A stretch of DNA of 64,000 bases from Variovorax paradoxus. Its GTDB lineage: Bacteria > Pseudomonadota > Gammaproteobacteria > Burkholderiales > Burkholderiaceae_C. The translations under genes were made by a program, and so were the position numbers. Under the pieces are notes generated by a model. That model had not been told where the DNA came from, made no database searches, and was given only the letters and a program-made list of their open reading frames with translations. This document shows, piece by piece, positions 27,269 to 40,098 of this stretch (position 1 is the stretch's first letter; the number at the start of each line of letters is the position of its first letter). The DNA is taken from contig NZ_JAGGNW010000009.1 in the NCBI RefSeq assembly GCF_018614875.1, positions 248,001 to 312,000 on the forward strand, given 5' to 3'.

Positions 27269-27532
27269 ATGGTCGTCATTCGACTCTCCCGCGGCGGCTC
27301 CAAAGGCCGTCCGTTCTTCAACATCGTCGTGTCGGACAAGCGCGTTCGCCGCGATGGCCGTTTCATCGAGCGCCTGGGTTTCTACAACCCGACCGCCAAG
27401 GAAAACGAAGAAAGCATCCGCATTGCCCAGGACCGCCTGACCTACTGGAAGAGCGTTGGCGCCCAAGCGTCGCCCACCGTTCTGCGCCTGATCAAGCAAG
27501 CTGCAGCAGCAGCTCCCAAGGCGGCGGCCTAA
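27269..27532 (+). CDS. rpsP: 30S ribosomal protein S16
   Basis: 87-residue small-subunit protein: [20 protein letters not shown], then [24 protein letters not shown] precedes the ATG. First gene of the conserved rpsP-rimM-trmD-rplS operon linking ribosome assembly with tRNA modification. Confidence 0.98.
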   Translation: MVVIRLSRGGSKGRPFFNIVVSDKRVRRDGRFIERLGFYNPTAKENEESIRIAQDRLTYWKSVGAQASPTVLRLIKQAAAAAPKAAA

Positions 27533-27548
27533 GCCGTCCCGCACGGCG

Positions 27549-28103
27549 ATGTTGCCCGCACTCGAAGCCGCCGAATTGCCGGCGGATGCGATCGAGGTAG
27601 GACGCATCGCCGATGCATGGGGCATCAAGGGCTGGTTCAAGGTCCTGCCCCACAGCGCCCAGCCCGAGGCGCTTTTTTCTTCCAAGCGCTGGTTCCTGCA
27701 GGCTCCCGGAGCCGCGGCGAGCAACGCTTTCCGGCTCGCGATCCGCGAAGCCAAAGAACATTCCGACTGCATCGTCGCCACGTCCGACGATGTGCCTGAC
27801 CGCAATGCGGCCGAGGCGCTGCGCGGCGCGCGCGTGTTCGTGCCGCGCTCGAGCTTTCCGACGGCCGGCGACGACGAGTACTACTGGGTCGACCTGATCG
27901 GCCTGTCGGTCGTCAACCGCGAAGGCATCGTGCTCGGCTCTGTGCGCGAACTGCTCGCCACCGGCCCGCAGACCACGCTGGTGCTCGCGGCCGAAGAAGA
28001 CGGCAAGGCCGTCGAGCGCATGGTGCCCTTCGTCTCGGTCTTCGTCGACAAGGTCGACCTGGCCGGCCGTCTCATCACGGTCGACTGGCAACCCGAATAC
28101 TGA
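27549..28103 (+). CDS. rimM: Ribosome maturation factor RimM
   Basis: 184 residues. [20 protein letters not shown] opens the RimM N-terminal domain; [19 protein letters not shown] starts the PRC-barrel part and [19 protein letters not shown] ends it. Needed for 16S processing and S19 incorporation. 16 bases after rpsP. Confidence 0.97.
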   Translation: MLPALEAAELPADAIEVGRIADAWGIKGWFKVLPHSAQPEALFSSKRWFLQAPGAAASNAFRLAIREAKEHSDCIVATSDDVPDRNAAEALRGARVFVPRSSFPTAGDDEYYWVDLIGLSVVNREGIVLGSVRELLATGPQTTLVLAAEEDGKAVERMVPFVSVFVDKVDLAGRLITVDWQPEY

Positions 28104-28119
28104 TCTGGACCTTGCGCGC

Positions 28120-28866
28120 ATGCGCTTCGACGTCCTCACGCTGTTTCCCGAACTGTTCGCGCCTTTCATGGCCAGCGGCGTGACGCGCCGCGCCTACGAG
28201 TCGAAGCAGGTCGAGGTCGTGCTCTGGAACCCGCGCGACTTCGCGCAGGGCAACTACAAGCGCGTGGACGACCGGCCCTTCGGTGGCGGCCCCGGCATGG
28301 TGATGATGGCCGAGCCGCTGTCGGCCTGCCTCGATGCGGCGCTGGCCGCGCGCGGCTCCCAGGCGCCGGTGGTGCTGTTTTCGCCCATCGGCGAGGCATT
28401 GCGCCATGAAGCGGTCGAGCGCTGGTCCGCCAGCGAGGGGGCGGTGCTGGTCTGCGGCCGTTACGAGGGCATCGACCAGCGCTTCATCGACACGCGCGTG
28501 ACCCACCAGATCAGCCTCGGCGATTTCGTTCTCTCGGGCGGCGAGATCGCGGCGTTGGCGTTGCTCGATGCCGTGGCGCGGCTGCAGCCTGGCGTGCTGG
28601 GCGACGAGGCCAGCCACGTGCAGGACAGCTTCAATCCTTCGCTCGACGGCTTGCTCGACTGCCCGCACTACACCCGGCCGGAGCAATGGAACGGGCAGGG
28701 CGTGCCGCTGCCGCTGCTGTCCGGGCACCATGTGCAGATCGAGCGCTGGCGCCGCGACCAGCGGCTGGCCATCACCGCCGCCCGCCGGCCCGACCTGATT
28801 GCCGCCGCACGCGCTGCCGGCCGCCTGAGCCGGGCCGATGAGATGGCCCTGAAAAAAAAGCTATAA
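28120..28866 (+). CDS. trmD: tRNA (guanine-N1)-methyltransferase
   Basis: Methylates G37 of tRNAs to prevent +1 frameshifting. 248 residues with the SPOUT knot: [62 protein letters not shown]. The stop codon lies inside a TATAAT box that likely serves rplS. Confidence 0.98.
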   Translation: MRFDVLTLFPELFAPFMASGVTRRAYESKQVEVVLWNPRDFAQGNYKRVDDRPFGGGPGMVMMAEPLSACLDAALAARGSQAPVVLFSPIGEALRHEAVERWSASEGAVLVCGRYEGIDQRFIDTRVTHQISLGDFVLSGGEIAALALLDAVARLQPGVLGDEASHVQDSFNPSLDGLLDCPHYTRPEQWNGQGVPLPLLSGHHVQIERWRRDQRLAITAARRPDLIAAARAAGRLSRADEMALKKKL

Positions 28867-28867
28867 T
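28862..28867 (+). promoter_or_regulatory. Internal -10 box for rplS
   Basis: Perfect TATAAT overlapping the trmD stop codon (28864-28866), 88 bases before rplS. The -35 region is weak (TGAGAT at 17-base spacing). It would let rplS be expressed apart from the rest of the operon. Confidence 0.5.
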
Positions 28868-28895
28868 CCTTGGTTCCCCGATCCTCTGCCCGGCC

Positions 28896-28920
28896 GCGCC
28901 TCAAACCGAAGGCGCCTTTT
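28896..28920 (+). promoter_or_regulatory. Hairpin with T run in rplS leader
   Basis: GCGCCT (28896-28901) pairs with AGGCGC (28910-28915) across an eight-base loop, followed by CTTTT. Possible attenuator between trmD and rplS; the stem is short, so the call is tentative. Confidence 0.35.
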
Positions 28921-28954
28921 GTGTAGCGCGAGCACGATCGAATATCAGGAAATC

Positions 28955-29338
28955 ATGAACCTCATCGAAACCCTCGAGCAGGAAGAAATCGCCCGCCTCG
29001 GCAAGAAGATCCCCGATTTCATGCCCGGTGACACGGTCATCGTCAGCGTGAGCGTCGTCGAAGGCACCCGCAAGCGCGTGCAGGCCTACGAAGGCGTCGT
29101 GATCGCCAAGCGCAATCGCGGCCTCAACAGCGGCTTCACGGTGCGCAAGATCTCCAGCGGCGAAGGCGTGGAGCGTACGTTCCAGACCTACAGCCCGCTG
29201 ATCGCCGGCATCGAAGTCAAGCGCCGTGGCGATGTCCGCCGCGCCAAGCTGTACTACCTGCGCGAGCGCAGCGGCCGTTCGGCACGCATCAAGGAAAAGC
29301 TGCCGGGCAAGTCGCAAGCAGCATCGGCCGCCAAGTAA
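28955..29338 (+). CDS. rplS: 50S ribosomal protein L19
   Basis: 127 residues from ATG 28955 (TCAGGAAATC before it). [40 protein letters not shown] and [20 protein letters not shown] are standard L19 blocks; it lies at the subunit interface. Ends the operon before a strong terminator. Confidence 0.98.
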   Translation: MNLIETLEQEEIARLGKKIPDFMPGDTVIVSVSVVEGTRKRVQAYEGVVIAKRNRGLNSGFTVRKISSGEGVERTFQTYSPLIAGIEVKRRGDVRRAKLYYLRERSGRSARIKEKLPGKSQAASAAK

Positions 29339-29353
29339 GCCGCCTCCTGCCGT

Positions 29354-29384
29354 GCAAAAAGCCGCCGCTCTGGCGGCTTTTTGC
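29354..29384 (+). terminator. Intrinsic terminator of the rpsP-rplS operon
   Basis: GCAAAAAGCCGCC and GGCGGCTTTTTGC form a perfect stem around a small CTCT-type loop, with a T5 run. Sixteen bases after the rplS stop. Confidence 0.92.
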
Positions 29385-29442
29385 GTTGTGCGCCGTGCAC
29401 GGTTCTTGCGAAGCGTTGTGCGCCGTACACGCTTCCTGCAAA
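29383..29442 (+). repeat. Two tandem 30-bp imperfect direct repeats
   Basis: Copies at 29383-29412 and 29413-29442, each beginning GCGTTGTGCGCCGT and differing at four positions. They lie in the leader of the Nudix gene, right behind the terminator. No function is evident. Confidence 0.75.
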
Positions 29443-29514
29443 AAAGACAGCTTGGCTTTTTTACGCTCTACTTCCTCACTGAAACTCTCTCACTTGACCC
29501 ACTCCGCCGCTCCC

Positions 29515-30234
29515 ATGCAATTCGCCCCGGTCGAACCCGTCAATGCCGTGGTGCCTCCCACGCTGCTGTCGATCGACCCGCGCGAGGCGCCTGTGGTTGG
29601 CGGTCCCGACGGCCTGCCTGCCGTCGCACCCGCGCGGCTGACGGCCGAGGCCCTGCGCAGGCGCTTTGCCGCGCCGCCCGAGTGGACGCCCGAGTTGCGG
29701 CGCGAACCGCGCCTGACCGACCGCGTCCCGGCGCAGGCGGCCGTGCTGGTGCCCATCGTGCAGCGTCCGCAAGGCGCAACCGTGCTGCTGACCGAGCGCA
29801 CGGCGCACTTGTCGAATCATTCGGGGCAAGTGGCGTTTCCGGGTGGCCGCGTCGACCCCGAGGATGCGAACATCGCGGCGGCCGCGCTGCGCGAGGCCTG
29901 GGAAGAAGTGGGACTCTCGGCCCGGTTCATTGAAGTGCTTGGAAGCCTTCCGACCTACACCACCGTCACCTCGTTCATCGTGACGCCCGTGGTCGCGCTG
30001 GTGAAGCCCGAGTTCGAACTCACCATCAATCCCTACGAAGTGGCGCTGGCCTTCGAGGTGCCGCTGGCCTGGCTCATGGACCCGGCCAATCACCGCCGCC
30101 ATACCGTGCCCGCGCCCGACGGCACCCGGCGCGAGTGGTATTCGATGCCCTACCAGGACGGCACCGAAGAGCGCTTCGTCTGGGGCGCCACCGCGGGCAT
30201 GCTGCGCAATCTCTATCGCTTCCTCAGCGCCTGA
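29515..30234 (+). CDS. Nudix hydrolase, coenzyme A pyrophosphatase type
   Basis: 239 residues from ATG 29515. The CoA-Nudix hallmark LTERTAHLSNHSGQVAFPGG runs straight into the Nudix box (GGRVDPED, then ALREAWEEVGL). Members hydrolyse CoA or oxidised CoA to 4'-phosphopantetheine and 3',5'-ADP. An in-frame ATG at 29386 would extend it through the tandem repeats, which is unlikely. Start lacks a strong ribosome site. Confidence 0.88.
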   Translation: MQFAPVEPVNAVVPPTLLSIDPREAPVVGGPDGLPAVAPARLTAEALRRRFAAPPEWTPELRREPRLTDRVPAQAAVLVPIVQRPQGATVLLTERTAHLSNHSGQVAFPGGRVDPEDANIAAAALREAWEEVGLSARFIEVLGSLPTYTTVTSFIVTPVVALVKPEFELTINPYEVALAFEVPLAWLMDPANHRRHTVPAPDGTRREWYSMPYQDGTEERFVWGATAGMLRNLYRFLSA

Positions 30235-30282
30235 CTTCGGCCCGAACCGGGCCACCGCGGGCGCTCTCGCTATCATCGAAGG

Positions 30283-31284
30283 ATGAGCTTCTTTGCCATC
30301 CTGTGTGCGTTGCTGATCGAGCAGGTGCGGCCGCTCGCCTCCCACAACCCGGTGTACGGCGGCGTGCTGGCCTGGACACGCTGGACCAGCCGCAATTTCG
30401 ACGCCGGCAAGCCGCACCACGGATGGGTCGCATGGGGTCTTGCGGTGCTCATGCCGACGCTGATGACGCTGGGCATCCACTTGCTGCTGGTGTTCACGCT
30501 GGGACTGCCGTTCGCGGTGCTCTGGAGCATTGGGGTGCTCTACGTCACGCTCGGTTTCCGGCAGTTCAGCCACCACTTCACCGACATCCGCGACGCCCTC
30601 GACGAAGGCGATGAGCCGCTGGCGCGTTCGCTGCTGGCGCACTGGCAGGGTGTCGATGCGGCCGAGCTGCCGCGCAGCGAAATCGTTCGCCATGTGATCG
30701 AACATTCGGTGATCGCGGCGCATCGCCACGTCTTCGGCGTGCTGGCCTGGTTCTCGATACTCGCCGCCCTGGGGCTGGGACCGGCCGGCGCGGTGTTCTA
30801 TCGCATGAGCGAGTTCGTGGCGCGCTACTGGAACCACAAGAACGGCGCGGCGGTGCAGCCTTCGAGCGTCTCGGTGCAGCGCGCGGCAGAGCGCGCCTGG
30901 CATGCGATCGACTGGCTGCCTGCGCGCATCACCGCACTCGGCTTTGCCGTCGTCGGCAGTTTCGAAGAAGCGATCGACTGCTGGCGCAACGATGCGCGGC
31001 GCTTTCCGAGCGAGAACGACGGCGTGATCCTTGCGGCGACCTCGGGCGCGGTCAACGTGCGCCTGGGCGGCGGCGCGTTGAGCCCGATTCCCGTTACCGA
31101 TCCTCTTCCGCGTGCGCAGGCCGGCGATTCGATGGCCGACGGCCGTCGGCTCGACAGCGGCAGCACGCCGGGCCGCGAGCCCGAACCCGGCCATCTGCGC
31201 AGCGTGGTGGGCCTGGTGTGGCGCTCGGTGGTGATGTGGATGGTGCTGCTGGCCTTGCTCACACTGGCCCGCCTGCTCGGTTGA
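30283..31284 (+). CDS. CobD/CbiB-like membrane protein
   Basis: 333 residues with several hydrophobic segments; opens MSFFAILCALLIEQVRPL and contains RDALDEGDEPLARSLLAHW, NHKNGAAVQ and a long soluble loop. True CobD/CbiB attaches aminopropanol to cobyric acid, but no other cobalamin gene is near, and this short version is widespread in Burkholderiales. Role therefore uncertain. 21 bases before hisC. Confidence 0.82.
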   Translation: MSFFAILCALLIEQVRPLASHNPVYGGVLAWTRWTSRNFDAGKPHHGWVAWGLAVLMPTLMTLGIHLLLVFTLGLPFAVLWSIGVLYVTLGFRQFSHHFTDIRDALDEGDEPLARSLLAHWQGVDAAELPRSEIVRHVIEHSVIAAHRHVFGVLAWFSILAALGLGPAGAVFYRMSEFVARYWNHKNGAAVQPSSVSVQRAAERAWHAIDWLPARITALGFAVVGSFEEAIDCWRNDARRFPSENDGVILAATSGAVNVRLGGGALSPIPVTDPLPRAQAGDSMADGRRLDSGSTPGREPEPGHLRSVVGLVWRSVVMWMVLLALLTLARLLG

Positions 31285-31305
31285 GCGGGTTTCCCCAAAC
31301 TAAAC

Positions 31306-32390
<1,085 letters not shown>

Positions 32391-32397
<7 letters not shown>

Positions 32398-33347
32398 CGC
32401 GACTGGCTGAGCTCGGCGAAGAGTTCGCCATAGATCCTGTAGCGCGTGGCGCTGATCGGCCCGGGCTTGGTGGGCGAGTCCACGTTCGCAATCACGCCGC
32501 AGCCCGGTTCGTGCAGATGGGTGCAGTTGTAGAACTTGCAGTCGTTCGCATGCTCGGCAATGTCGGGCATCAGGCCCGCGAGCTGCATCGGCGCGATGTG
32601 GTTCAGGCCGAATTCCTGGAAGCCCGGCGAGTCGATCAGGCTGGTGGTGCGCGCCTCGTCCACCCAGTACCAGGTGGTGCTGGTGGTGGTGTGCTTGCCC
32701 GAATTCAGCGCCTGGGATATTTCGCCGGTCAACGCGCTGGCACCGGGCACCAGCAGGTTGATCAGCGTGCTCTTGCCGGCGCCCGAGGGGCCCAGCACCA
32801 GCGTGCTCTTGCCCGCGAGCAATTTCATCAGCGAGGCATGGTCGGCCTCGCCCGATGCCTTGAGCGAGAGCGGCAGCACGCCATGATGCATGCGGCGGTA
32901 GGGCGCGAGCTTGTTCCATGCACGCTCGAAGGGCCCGACCAGGTCGCTCTTGTTGAGCGCGATGATCGGCGTGATGCGTTCGGCTTCGGCGGCAATGAGC
33001 GCGCGCGCCAGTTGATGCTCCGAGAACTCCGGCTCGGCCGCGATCAGGATCAGCACATGGTCGAGATTGGCCGCGAACGACTTGGTGCGGATTTCGTCCT
33101 GCCGGTAGAAGAGGTTGCGCCGCGGCACGACCTCTTCGATCGTGCCTTCGTCTTCGCTGGCCTGCCAGCGCACGCGGTCGCCGACCACGGCCTGGCTCTT
33201 CTTGCCGCGCGGATGGCAGATCAGGCGATCGCCCGCGGGTGTTTCGACCAGGCAATGACGGCCATGGCTCGCGATGACCAGGCCGTCGTGAAGAATGCGC
33301 GCGGAGGTGCCGGCCCCCTTGGCGGGAGTGCGGCTCGGCTTAGCCAA
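32391..33347 (-). CDS. rsgA: Ribosome small-subunit-dependent GTPase A
   Basis: 318 residues. Circularly permuted GTPase: G4 (NKSDL, residues 132-136) precedes G1 (GPSGAGKS, 186-193) and G3 (DSPGFQE). An N-terminal OB fold and a C-terminal zinc site ([14 protein letters not shown]) complete the family layout. Acts in 30S maturation. Confidence 0.96.
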
Positions 33348-33362
33348 CGGCGGGTGTCCTCA

Positions 33363-33710
33363 TCACGGTGCCGGGCTCGCCACCAGCGCATTCGCCTGGC
33401 GTGCGCACTCGAAGTCGGTGATCGAGAGCCCGCCCACGTCGTGCGTGTTGAAGCGCACCACGCAGCGGTTGTAGTGCACCGACAGGTCCGGATGATGGTC
33501 CTGCGTGTGGGCGATGAAAGCCAGCGCGTTCACGAACGCGATGGTCTCGAAGTAGTTGGCGAAGGTGAAGGTCTTTTCGATGGCGACATTGGCACCGTCG
33601 CCGTCGAGCTTCCAACCGTCGAGCTTGGCGAGGCCGGAAACGATCTCGGTGGCGCTCAATGCGTGGCGGGGAATGTTTTTCCAGTCTTTGGGCTTGAACA
33701 TGCTGCTCAT
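33363..33710 (-). CDS. phhB: Pterin-4a-carbinolamine dehydratase
   Basis: 115 residues from ATG 33710. The active-site stretch HTQDHHPDLSVHYNRCVVRF and the end GGLSITDFECARQAN are typical. Recycles the pterin cofactor of phenylalanine hydroxylase; phhA is not in this window. Lies in a minus-strand run with the M48 protease and rsgA, with 26 and 15-base gaps. Confidence 0.93.
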   Translation of the reverse strand: MSSMFKPKDWKNIPRHALSATEIVSGLAKLDGWKLDGDGANVAIEKTFTFANYFETIAFVNALAFIAHTQDHHPDLSVHYNRCVVRFNTHDVGGLSITDFECARQANALVASPAP

Positions 33711-33736
33711 GGTCTGGGCTTCCGGGAAGGATCTTT

Positions 33737-35002
33737 TCAGGCCGCCGTCATGCGCGCAAGGCGCTCGGAGGCCGGGGGGTGGGAATAGTAGAACTTGACG
33801 AACACCGGGTCGGGCGTGAGCGTCGACGCGTTGTCCTGGTAGAGCTTGAGCAAGGCGGCCGACAGGTCGGCACCGCTGGTTTGCGCCACCGCGTAGGCGT
33901 CGGCCTCGAACTCGTGCTTGCGCGACAGTCGGGCGGGCAGCGGCGCGACAAAGAACCCGAACACCGGCACCGCGAGCATGAAGAGCAGCAGTGCGAGTGC
34001 ATCGTTCGGCGCCGTGGGCGCCATGTTGGGCTGTACGCCGAGCCCCGTGTAGAACCAGGCCTGGGTCGAAACCCAGCCCAGCAGTGCGAAGCCCGCCAGG
34101 CTCAGCGCGAACATCGCGATCAGCCGTTTCACGATGTGGCGGTGCTTGAAGTGGCCGAGCTCGTGCGCCAGCACGGCCTCGACTTCGCTCGCGTTGAGCT
34201 GGCGCAGCAGCGTGTCGTAGAACACCACGCGCTTGCTCGCGCCAAAGCCGGTGAAGTACGCATTGGCATGGGCGCTGCGCGTGCTGCCATCCATCACGAA
34301 CAGGCCCTTGGCCGCAAAGCCGCAGCGCTTCATCAGCGCCGTGACGCGTTCCTTGAGCGTGGGGTCGTCGAGCGGCTTGAACTTGTTGAACAGCGGCGCG
34401 ATGAAGGTGGGATAGACCAGCATCCCCAGCAGGTTGAAACCCATCCACACGGCCCAGGCCCAGAGCCACCAGGTGGTACCGGCCGCGCCCATGAGCCACA
34501 GGATCAGCGCCACGATCGGCAGCCCGATCGCGGCACCCAGCGCCGTGGACTTGAGCGTGTCGGCCACCCAGAGGCGAAAGCTCATCTTGTTGAAGCCGAA
34601 GCGTTCCTCGAGCCTGAAGGTCTGCCAGAGCGTGAAGGGCAGTTCGAGCAGGCCGCCGATGGCCGCGAAAGCCGCCAGCAGCGCCAGCTGCTGCACCATG
34701 CCGCCGCCGAGCCAGCCCAGCAGCAGCCTGTTGAGTACGTCGAGCCCGCCCAGCAGCGTCCAGCCCAGCAGCAGCGCGGTGCTCCAGGCCATTTCGACGA
34801 GGCCGAAGCGCGCCTTGGCAATGGTGTAGTCGGCCGCCTTCTGGTGGGCGGCGAGGCTGATGGTGCGTTCGAAGGCGGCAGGCACCGTGCCGCGATGCCG
34901 TGCCACGTGGCGCACCTGCCGCGAGGCGAGCCAGAACTTCACGAGCAGGCCCGCGACCAGTGCAACGGCGAAGGCAGTGGTGAAGATGAGCGAATAGGAC
35001 AT
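33737..35002 (-). CDS. M48 family (Ste24-like) membrane metallopeptidase
   Basis: 421 residues from ATG 35002. Hydrophobic segments near 1-20, 71-90, 104-120, 154-172 and 180-200; zinc motif HELGH at residues 280-284 and a downstream [10 protein letters not shown] providing the third ligand. CAAX-type proteases of this group in bacteria serve membrane protein quality control. The frame is open upstream across orn, but this ATG gives the usual N-terminus. Confidence 0.93.
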   Translation of the reverse strand: MSYSLIFTTAFAVALVAGLLVKFWLASRQVRHVARHRGTVPAAFERTISLAAHQKAADYTIAKARFGLVEMAWSTALLLGWTLLGGLDVLNRLLLGWLGGGMVQQLALLAAFAAIGGLLELPFTLWQTFRLEERFGFNKMSFRLWVADTLKSTALGAAIGLPIVALILWLMGAAGTTWWLWAWAVWMGFNLLGMLVYPTFIAPLFNKFKPLDDPTLKERVTALMKRCGFAAKGLFVMDGSTRSAHANAYFTGFGASKRVVFYDTLLRQLNASEVEAVLAHELGHFKHRHIVKRLIAMFALSLAGFALLGWVSTQAWFYTGLGVQPNMAPTAPNDALALLLFMLAVPVFGFFVAPLPARLSRKHEFEADAYAVAQTSGADLSAALLKLYQDNASTLTPDPVFVKFYYSHPPASERLARMTAA

Positions 35003-35060
35003 GACCGGCGAGTTTAGCCCTCGGGTCCGACCCGCGCAGACCTTCGACGACAATCCAGCA

Positions 35061-35657
35061 ATGTCCGAATCCCTTGACCCCACGACCGTCGCAACCCTGC
35101 CTGTCCTCAAGAAAAGCGACCAGAACCTGGTCTGGCTCGACTGCGAAATGAGCGGCCTCGACCCCGAGAAAGAGCGCCTGCTCGAGATCGCCGTGGTCGT
35201 CACCGGCCCCGACCTGACCCCCCGCATCGATGGCCCCGTGCTGGTCATCCACCAGAGCGACGCGGTGCTCGACGCCATGGACGCCTGGAACAAGGGCACG
35301 CATGGCCGCAGCGGCCTGATCGACAAGGTGAAGGCCTCCACGCTGGACGAAGCGGCGGCCGAGCAGCAGTTGCTGGAATTCGTGGCGCGCTACATCCCCA
35401 AGAGCGGCTCGCCCATGTGCGGCAACACCATCGGGCAGGACCGGCGCTTCCTGGTCAAGTTCATGCCCAAGCTCGAGGCGTACTTTCACTACCGCAATCT
35501 CGACGTCAGCACCCTCAAGGAGCTCGCCAAGCGCTGGAAGCCCGCCGCCTACAGCGCCTTCAAGAAGCAGCAGGCACACACCGCGCTGGCCGACGTGCAC
35601 GAATCCATCGAGGAGCTCGCGCACTACCGGGAAACCTTTCTTCGTCTGGCGGATTAG
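35061..35657 (+). CDS. orn: Oligoribonuclease
   Basis: 3'-5' exonuclease degrading di- and short oligonucleotides, including pGpG from c-di-GMP turnover. 198 residues from ATG 35061. DEDDh residues: D27 and E29 ([10 protein letters not shown]), D in [13 protein letters not shown], and H/D in [14 protein letters not shown]. Divergent from the M48 gene. Confidence 0.97.
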   Translation: MSESLDPTTVATLPVLKKSDQNLVWLDCEMSGLDPEKERLLEIAVVVTGPDLTPRIDGPVLVIHQSDAVLDAMDAWNKGTHGRSGLIDKVKASTLDEAAAEQQLLEFVARYIPKSGSPMCGNTIGQDRRFLVKFMPKLEAYFHYRNLDVSTLKELAKRWKPAAYSAFKKQQAHTALADVHESIEELAHYRETFLRLAD

Positions 35658-35677
35658 GTAAAAACCCCGAGCCGTGC

Positions 35678-35683
35678 CATAAT
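35678..35683 (+). promoter_or_regulatory. -10 box for the DEAD-box helicase gene
   Basis: CATAAT followed by CGCAGGCTT, sharing 14 bases with the rpsP promoter. It implies a leader of about 200 bases before ATG 35891, consistent with the long leaders of cold-responsive helicase genes. Nothing else is recognised in the 233-base gap 35658-35890. Confidence 0.5.
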
Positions 35684-35890
35684 CGCAGGCTTCGCTGATT
35701 AGGAGGATTTTCCGGTCAGCGTCTCTTGCATCTCCCTATCTTGCACACCGCGCCCGATCGCATCCGCTGATCAAAAAGGGCCGCAGCCTCCGGCGAAAGC
35801 CAGAAGTTGAACGTCGTTGGATGGTTGATGTTTTTAACCACCAACGGGGCGCCGCCTACGGCAGCGCTCGCGTTTGAGATTGATATTCAC

Positions 35891-37813
<1,923 letters not shown>

Positions 37814-37853
37814 TCCATTCCAGAGCGGCCGACCGGCCGTCTCGCCCCAAAAG

Positions 37854-37887
37854 AAAGCCCGCGCTTCCCACGAAGCGCGGGCTTTTT
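37854..37887 (+). terminator. Intrinsic terminator after the DEAD-box helicase gene
   Basis: AAAGCCCGCGCTTC and GAAGCGCGGGCTTT form a 14-bp perfect stem around CCAC, ending in T5. Confidence 0.93.
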
Positions 37888-37928
37888 CATTGCGGGTTTC
37901 CGTGGAGGCGACAGGCACGAAATTTGAT

Positions 37929-37957
37929 TGACACATGAATCGATGAAAAGTAATGTA
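37929..37957 (+). promoter_or_regulatory. Candidate promoter for the opine-dehydrogenase-like operon
   Basis: Consensus TTGACA (37929-37934), 17-base spacer, TAATGT (37952-37957), in an AT-rich patch about 70 bases before ATG 38028. The rest of the gap 37888-38027 shows nothing else. Confidence 0.5.
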
Positions 37958-38027
37958 ATGAGGCATTGCTTCCCCGGTCCGTACCGCGGCTGCCGGTTCA
38001 TCGACATCTGCTTTTCAAATTCCGAAC

Positions 38028-39101
38028 ATGAAAATTGCGATTCTTGGTGGTGGTCACGGCGCTTACGCAGCTGCTGCGGACCTGTCCGAAGCCGGTCACG
38101 AGGTGCGTCTGTGGCGCCGCGATGCGGCCGCGCTCAAACCCGTGGTGCTAGCCGGCGCCATCACGCTGAAGGATGCCGATGGTGCGCGCGAGGTGCCGCT
38201 CGCGCTCGCCACCGCCGACATCGCCGCGGCGCTCCATGGCGCCGAGCTTATCGTCATTCCCACGCCCGCCATCGCCCAGCACGACATCGCGCTGGCCATG
38301 GCGCCGCACCTCGCCGACGGCCAGGTCGTGTTCCTGCCGCCGGGCACCTTCGGCAGCTACGTGATGGCGAAGATGGTGAAGGAAGCGGGCAGTCGCGCCG
38401 ACGTCGCCTGGGCCGAGACCGGCACCTTGCCTTACCTGGCGCGCAAGCACGGCGAGCGCGAGGTGAACGTCACCATGCGCGCCATTCGCCTTCCCACGGG
38501 CGTCTACCCGGCCCGCAAGGAGGCGCAGGCCGTCGAAGTGATCCGCAAGGCCTATCCGGCCGTCCACGGCTGCGGCGATGCGCTCTCGGGCGCGCTCATG
38601 AACGCCGGTCCCGTCATCCATCCACCGCTGATGGTGATGAACGCCGCCCCGCTGCAGCACTTCGAGCGCTGGGACATCCACAACGAAGGCACGCAGCGCG
38701 CCGTACGCGACGTGACCGACCGGCTAGACCAAGAGCGCATCGCCGTGCGCGAAGCCTTCGGGCAGGGCGCGCCGCACTATCCGCTGGCCGACCACTACAA
38801 CAACGACCGGTGGATGTACGGCGACGCGCACAAGCAGCTTGTGAAGTCGGGCGACTGGCGCGAGAACATCGATCTGCACACGCACCGCTACATCGCCGAG
38901 GACACCGAGCTTGGCCTCGCATTCCTGGCCTCGGCCGCGCGCCATGCGGGCGTGGACGCGCCCATTGCGCACGGCCTGCTGGCCATCGTCGGCGGCTTTC
39001 TCGGCCGCGACCTGCGCCGCGGGCCGCGCACCTTCGAAAGCCTGGGCCTCGCCGACCTGAGCGCCGCCCAACTCACGCAGAGGCTGCACGATGGCGAATG
39101 A
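38028..39101 (+). CDS. NAD/NADP-octopine/nopaline dehydrogenase family protein
   Basis: 357 residues. Rossmann start AILGGGHGAYAAAADLSEAG, then PPGTFGSY, and the octopine-DH helical domain with HPPLMVMNAAPLQHFERWDI and YGDAHKQLVKSGDW. Members reduce imines formed between amino acids and 2-oxo acids. The stop lies inside the start region of the next gene (11-base overlap), so the three genes form one operon. Confidence 0.87.
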   Translation: MKIAILGGGHGAYAAAADLSEAGHEVRLWRRDAAALKPVVLAGAITLKDADGAREVPLALATADIAAALHGAELIVIPTPAIAQHDIALAMAPHLADGQVVFLPPGTFGSYVMAKMVKEAGSRADVAWAETGTLPYLARKHGEREVNVTMRAIRLPTGVYPARKEAQAVEVIRKAYPAVHGCGDALSGALMNAGPVIHPPLMVMNAAPLQHFERWDIHNEGTQRAVRDVTDRLDQERIAVREAFGQGAPHYPLADHYNNDRWMYGDAHKQLVKSGDWRENIDLHTHRYIAEDTELGLAFLASAARHAGVDAPIAHGLLAIVGGFLGRDLRRGPRTFESLGLADLSAAQLTQRLHDGE

Positions 39102-40098
39102 ACGCGCATCGTTGCCGCGCTTCGCAGCCGTCGGCGCGGGTCGCATGGGGCGCGGCATCGCCATCGCGTTCGCCTATGCGGGCCATCGCATCTCGCTGAT
39201 CGACCTGCGCCCGCGCAGCGACGAAGCATGGCAGCGCCTGCGCGACGAAGCCAAGGCAGAGATCGAAGCCAGCCTCGCAGGCCTGGCGCAGCTCGGCGTG
39301 ATCGATGCGCAGCAGATCCAGTCCATTGCCGCCCGCGTGGACTTCGTGAGCGCCGCCGAAGCGCCGCAGGCACTGGCCGTCGCCGAGCTGGTGTTCGAAG
39401 GCGTGCCCGAAACCCTGGAGGCCAAGCGTGAGGCCTTCGAGCATCTCAACCGCCATTGCCGCGACGACGCCATCCTCACCTCGACCACCAGCAGCATCCT
39501 CGTGACGCAGCTGGCAGCGCTCGTGCGGCTGCCAGAGCGCTTCCTGAATATGCACTGGCTCAACCCGGCCTACGTGATCCCGGTGGTGGAACTCAGCTGC
39601 CATCCCGCCACCGACGCCGCAGTGCTCGCGCGCACCAAGGCGCTGATGGAGGCCATCGGCAAGCTGCCCGTCGTCTGCGGTGCATCGCCGGGCTACATCG
39701 TGCCGCGCTTGCAGGCGCTGGTGATGAACGAGGCGGCCCGCATGATCGAAGAGGGCGCCGCCACCGCCGAAGAGATCGACAAGGCCACGCGCTACGGCCT
39801 CGGCCTGCGCTTTGCCGCGCTCGGCGTGGTCGAGTTCATCGATTTCGGCGGCTGCGACATCCTGCACCACGCGAGCCGCGAGATGTCGGCCTCGATCGAC
39901 AAGGGGCGCTACACCGCGCCGGCCATCGTCGATCGCATGGTCGAAGAGGGGCGGCTCGGCCTGAAGAGCGGCAGCGGCTTCTACGACTACGAGGGGCGCG
40001 ACATCGCAGCCTACCGGCGCGACGTGCTGTCGCGCACGCTCGGCGAACTGAAGCATGCGGGCCTGTGGCGCGCGCCGGCCGACGAGACGCTGTCATGA
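39091..40098 (+). CDS. 3-hydroxyacyl-CoA dehydrogenase family protein
   Basis: 335 residues. NAD-binding AVGAGRMGRGIAIAFAYAGH, catalytic His in MHWLNPAYVIPVVE, and the C-terminal helical domain (KATRYGLGLRFAALGVVEFI, SGSGFYDYEG). The WLNP variant (HWLNP rather than HFFNP) resembles hydroxybutyrate or carnitine-type dehydrogenases. Overlaps both neighbours, so cotranslated. Confidence 0.88.
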   Translation: MANERASLPRFAAVGAGRMGRGIAIAFAYAGHRISLIDLRPRSDEAWQRLRDEAKAEIEASLAGLAQLGVIDAQQIQSIAARVDFVSAAEAPQALAVAELVFEGVPETLEAKREAFEHLNRHCRDDAILTSTTSSILVTQLAALVRLPERFLNMHWLNPAYVIPVVELSCHPATDAAVLARTKALMEAIGKLPVVCGASPGYIVPRLQALVMNEAARMIEEGAATAEEIDKATRYGLGLRFAALGVVEFIDFGGCDILHHASREMSASIDKGRYTAPAIVDRMVEEGRLGLKSGSGFYDYEGRDIAAYRRDVLSRTLGELKHAGLWRAPADETLS

